The position numbers were made by a program, and so were the translations under genes. Below are positions 61,714 through 64,000 of a stretch of 64,000 bases of DNA, piece by piece. The DNA is from CAYRUD01 sp964427425. Its GTDB lineage: Bacteria > Chlamydiota > Chlamydiia > Chlamydiales > FEN-1388. The stretch spans positions 124,001 to 188,000 of the forward strand of contig CAYRUD010000014.1 of the NCBI GenBank assembly GCA_964427425.1, given 5' to 3'. Below the pieces are notes generated by a model, which was not told the origin of the DNA, searched no databases, and saw only the letters and a program-made list of their open reading frames with translations. Numbering within the stretch: position 1 is the stretch's first letter; each line of letters opens with the position of its first letter.

Positions 61714-63372
61714 GTGAAGAGGGACGTAGAGTACAAACGAGCTGATACAAGAGATACTTCCGAGTTGATAGATCGTCAAAATGTGAAAGGAAAAAAGGCG
61801 ATCTATCTTTTTGTAAGTCTCTTTGTAAATATTACTCTGCTCTCTCTTCTCGTCTATTTAGGAATTCATCGCCAAAATGTGACCGTTGTAGTTGAGTCCG
61901 AAGGTGTCAATACATCCGAAGTAGGTGTCTCAACCGGCTATTTCTCAAATTATCTAGCCTCAAGCTGTATCGTAGATTACATTCAGTCAAAAGCCTTATT
62001 GTCAGATGAGGAGTTGATAGATCTCTTTATGGCGACGACCGAAGAGATATCATGTGGAATCACAAATAAAGATATTCTCGCTTCGCTTCTCCTTAAAAAG
62101 GGCATAACTATTGACGTCCCATTGAAAGCTAGGGGAAAGTGGCCTCAAGAAATAGTTGCGGTTCCCTATACCCTCAATGAGGCAGGAAAAGAAAAAAAAG
62201 AGTGCCTAGAGTGCTTTACATCGCTTTCTTCAGAAGATGCGCTAGGTATTAAACAGTACCTTCTCGTCGAGAAGATGCCCTACACAACTCAAAAGATATT
62301 TTCTCTTCTACAAGATCCTATGCAGTGCACGCCGTCCGTTATTGATACATTCATAAGAAGCCAAGAATGGATTGAGCTTGAAAAGGCGCTGTTCCCGTTA
62401 TTTAAAGATGACACCAAACTGCTACTTTATATAAAGCTCTTCTCCTGGAATGGTGTTATTGATCATATCAATCTCATACGAAAACGTTCTGAAATACCAG
62501 GTTCCTCAGAAGTCGTAGTGGCAAGTGATCCTGTGAAAGTTAAACCACTAACACTACAAGATCTCTCTCTAATCGTCGCTCGCGATTTTGCTCGGACGAG
62601 ATCTCCGCACCTAGCTCAGATTTTTATCTCGATGTGCCCTCCTCAGGAGATTAAAAAATCTGCTTCGAGTGATTTTATTTCCCTTCTCTTTGAGGCATTG
62701 CCACGACAAGCTTCCCAAGAATCAATCGCACTTGCTGTAGAAATTGCAAAAGGCCCATCAAAAGACATATTGTTTGAGAAGGCGAAAGGATATATCTCTT
62801 CTTCAATCAATGCGCCGCAGATTTGCCAGATGAGTAGAAGTCAGTTTGTGCAAAAGTTTTCTCCTTTGGCAGTTATTAATCATAAAGCATTTGAGGAATC
62901 GCTCACTCATATATGCCGCGAATCTTTAAAGCCTATCGCGGAGAGTGGAGCTGGAACTCAGAAGAGAGGCTCACAAGGATCTTCGGATAAAGGCTGTCAG
63001 CCAGTGGCCGCTGTATCAAAACCAGATGCTATCAAAGCGGATAAAATAATCGCTGAGAATTCAAAAGGGCAAAGTTCTTCTTCTGGTAAACCTTCTGCTA
63101 AGAAGCCTGTGGCTTGTAGTCAATCAGCGAAGAAAATCCAATCACCTAAAGCAAACGAATCCTCTTCGTATGCCTCGAAAATAGCTTCACAACAAGCTAA
63201 AGAGGCTATTTCTCCGTATATACTCTATACGGTTCGAAAAGGAGACACGCTATGGGCGCTTTCAAAGCGATTTGGAGTTTCAGTGGATAAGATTCGCTAT
63301 TTAAACAAAATCAAGGGAAATACGCTTCCTCCAGGAATTGTTATTAAGATTCCAAAAGCGCACACTACTTGA
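61714..63372 (+). CDS. Membrane-anchored LysM-domain protein
   Basis: 552 residues from GTG 61714 (in-frame TTG 61690 is an alternative). One transmembrane helix (AIYLFVSLFVNITLLSLLVY) near residues 28-50 anchors a long extracytoplasmic region. The C-terminal ~45 residues are a typical LysM peptidoglycan-binding unit (YTVRKGDTLWALSKRFGVS, then LNKIKGNTLPPGIVIKIPKA). The middle is helical with HEAT-like spacing, followed by a low-complexity S/K/A-rich linker of about 100 residues. It starts about 50 bases after pckG, so they are probably co-transcribed. A LysM at the end of a long tether fits attachment of the inner membrane to septal peptidoglycan. Possibly the counterpart of Chlamydia CT711; not certain. 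Confidence 0.72.
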   Translation: MKRDVEYKRADTRDTSELIDRQNVKGKKAIYLFVSLFVNITLLSLLVYLGIHRQNVTVVVESEGVNTSEVGVSTGYFSNYLASSCIVDYIQSKALLSDEELIDLFMATTEEISCGITNKDILASLLLKKGITIDVPLKARGKWPQEIVAVPYTLNEAGKEKKECLECFTSLSSEDALGIKQYLLVEKMPYTTQKIFSLLQDPMQCTPSVIDTFIRSQEWIELEKALFPLFKDDTKLLLYIKLFSWNGVIDHINLIRKRSEIPGSSEVVVASDPVKVKPLTLQDLSLIVARDFARTRSPHLAQIFISMCPPQEIKKSASSDFISLLFEALPRQASQESIALAVEIAKGPSKDILFEKAKGYISSSINAPQICQMSRSQFVQKFSPLAVINHKAFEESLTHICRESLKPIAESGAGTQKRGSQGSSDKGCQPVAAVSKPDAIKADKIIAENSKGQSSSSGKPSAKKPVACSQSAKKIQSPKANESSSYASKIASQQAKEAISPYILYTVRKGDTLWALSKRFGVSVDKIRYLNKIKGNTLPPGIVIKIPKAHTT

Positions 63373-63393
63373 TGAATCATGAGCCAGGCTTTT

Positions 63394-63657
63394 TCATGGT
63401 TCTTCAGAAGGAGGAGGAACTTTGTCGATTCCGCCATGCGGAAATTTTTTTGACATGCCGCTTCCGCAGCGGAGTATTCTTTTCAAAGTAAGCTTTAACG
63501 CTTGTCCAAAAGAGTGTGTTTCAAATGCTTCAAGAGCATAATGGGAGCACGACGGCCAGAAACGGCATGATGATCCTAAAAGCGGAGAGATCGTGCGCTG
63601 GTATACTCGGATAAGGCCTTTAGCAATAAAGCTAAGGATTGATTTTCTTGCAGTCAT
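63394..63657 (-). CDS. yidD: YidD, membrane protein insertion efficiency factor
   Basis: 87 residues, the canonical length. The signature is IRVYQRTISPLLGSSCRFWP followed by SCSHYALEAFETH and LKLTLKRILRCGSG, with all three conserved cysteines present. YidD is an amphipathic cytosolic-side membrane protein that improves YidC/Sec insertion. Here it is not in the usual rpmH-rnpA-yidC neighbourhood but converges with the LysM gene, which stops 21 bases away, and follows the RMD1-like gene on the same strand. ATG 63657. Confidence 0.93.
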   Translation of the reverse strand: MTARKSILSFIAKGLIRVYQRTISPLLGSSCRFWPSCSHYALEAFETHSFGQALKLTLKRILRCGSGMSKKFPHGGIDKVPPPSEEP

Positions 63658-63686
63658 TATTCTAAAGTTTTTCGCGTCAGGAGTCG

Positions 63687-64000
63687 TTAATGAGGTGAAA
63701 ATTCTCTAAATAGGGAGATGACCACTTCCATGACGATGAGGATGATAATGATCCACTCAAGCTTACTCGAATGCTGATGGTTAAGCTCATTTCCCAACAT
63801 TTCCAAAAGGTCGTGGATAATATCGAGACGTTTGTTGATAACGTCAAGTCTTCCCTCAAGCTCTAAATGGTTAGCAATCATGCTATAGATAGGCTCAAGC
63901 TCTGGATGATCCCAGAAATATTCCGGTTGGTCCAAAAGCTCCAAATGAAGATTGATAGAGCTTCTTTCCAAGAAAAGCTCACCCATTTTCTTTCCTATTT
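63687..64000 (-). CDS. RMD1/DUF155-family protein (C-terminal part, cut by window end)
   Basis: The minus-strand frame enters from the window edge (it continues upstream of ATG 63986 without a stop), so only the C-terminal ~103 residues are seen. They match the end of the RMD1/Sif2/RMND1 (DUF155) family: LDQPEYFWDHPELEPIYSMI, then the GRLDVINKRLDIIHDLLEML helix and the terminal helix LEWIIIILIVMEVVISLF, which acts as a C-terminal membrane anchor. Eukaryotic members are mitochondrial inner-membrane proteins; the bacterial function is unknown. yidD follows 30 bases downstream. Confidence 0.8.
   Translation of the reverse strand, partial: IGKKMGELFLERSSINLHLELLDQPEYFWDHPELEPIYSMIANHLELEGRLDVINKRLDIIHDLLEMLGNELNHQHSSKLEWIIIILIVMEVVISLFREFSPH

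Overview
The window comes from a member of the phylum Chlamydiae outside the family Chlamydiaceae, i.e. an amoeba- or arthropod-associated environmental chlamydia. The evidence is a chlamydial-type type III secretion (T3SS) cluster in the order known from Chlamydia (SctD-E-F-G-I-N-O-P-Q-Pkn5-SctC), a second block with the Chlamydia CT707-CT710 order (tig, SNF2 helicase, mreB, GTP-type pckA), and ubiquitin-system-like proteins (BTB-LRR, F-box-like) of the kind expanded in environmental chlamydiae. I cannot name genus or family from the sequence alone.

Layout. 1-9.1 kb: end of grpE, dnaK with its terminator, a small secreted C2H2-finger gene broken by an in-frame stop, an unknown exported protein, smc, and on the opposite strand alanine dehydrogenase. 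9.5-19.9 kb: a large SWIM/SNF2 helicase, a BTB-like plus leucine-rich-repeat candidate effector, der (engA, minus strand) and a SulP-type anion transporter. 19.9-21.4 kb: a minus-strand pair encoding a cysteine-less YidD-like protein and a lipoprotein with a helical N-terminus.

21.4-48.9 kb is one long minus-strand T3SS region. Read in transcription order it starts at 48.9 kb with four consecutive genes for unknown, probably secreted proteins. Three of these are paralogues sharing a roughly 60-residue repeat and a common core. It continues with an SycD/LcrH-like chaperone, a very large CopB-like and a smaller CopD-like candidate translocator, a CesT-like chaperone, then SctD, SctE, SctF (needle), SctG, an SctI-like protein, SctN (ATPase), SctO, SctP, SctQ, the Pkn5 kinase and SctC (secretin), ending in a strong terminator. 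A plus-strand F-box/DUF4116-like gene, interrupted by a TAA, lies between sctP and sctQ.

49.3-53.7 kb: clpX, clpP and tig (protein quality control) plus two glycine tRNA genes, all minus strand. 53.7-64 kb: a second SWIM/SNF2 helicase, mreB, GTP-dependent PEP carboxykinase, a membrane-anchored LysM protein, a canonical yidD and the C-terminal part of an RMD1/DUF155 protein cut by the window edge.

Functionally the window holds almost all cytosolic, needle, translocon and outer-membrane parts of an injectisome with dedicated chaperones and candidate substrates, next to chaperone, protease, chromosome-maintenance and cell-shape genes. The most novel material is the four-gene block at 43.3-48.9 kb, the oversized translocator, and the eukaryote-like BTB/LRR, F-box and C2H2 proteins. 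Start codons were re-chosen where a Shine-Dalgarno sequence favoured an internal start; such cases are noted.
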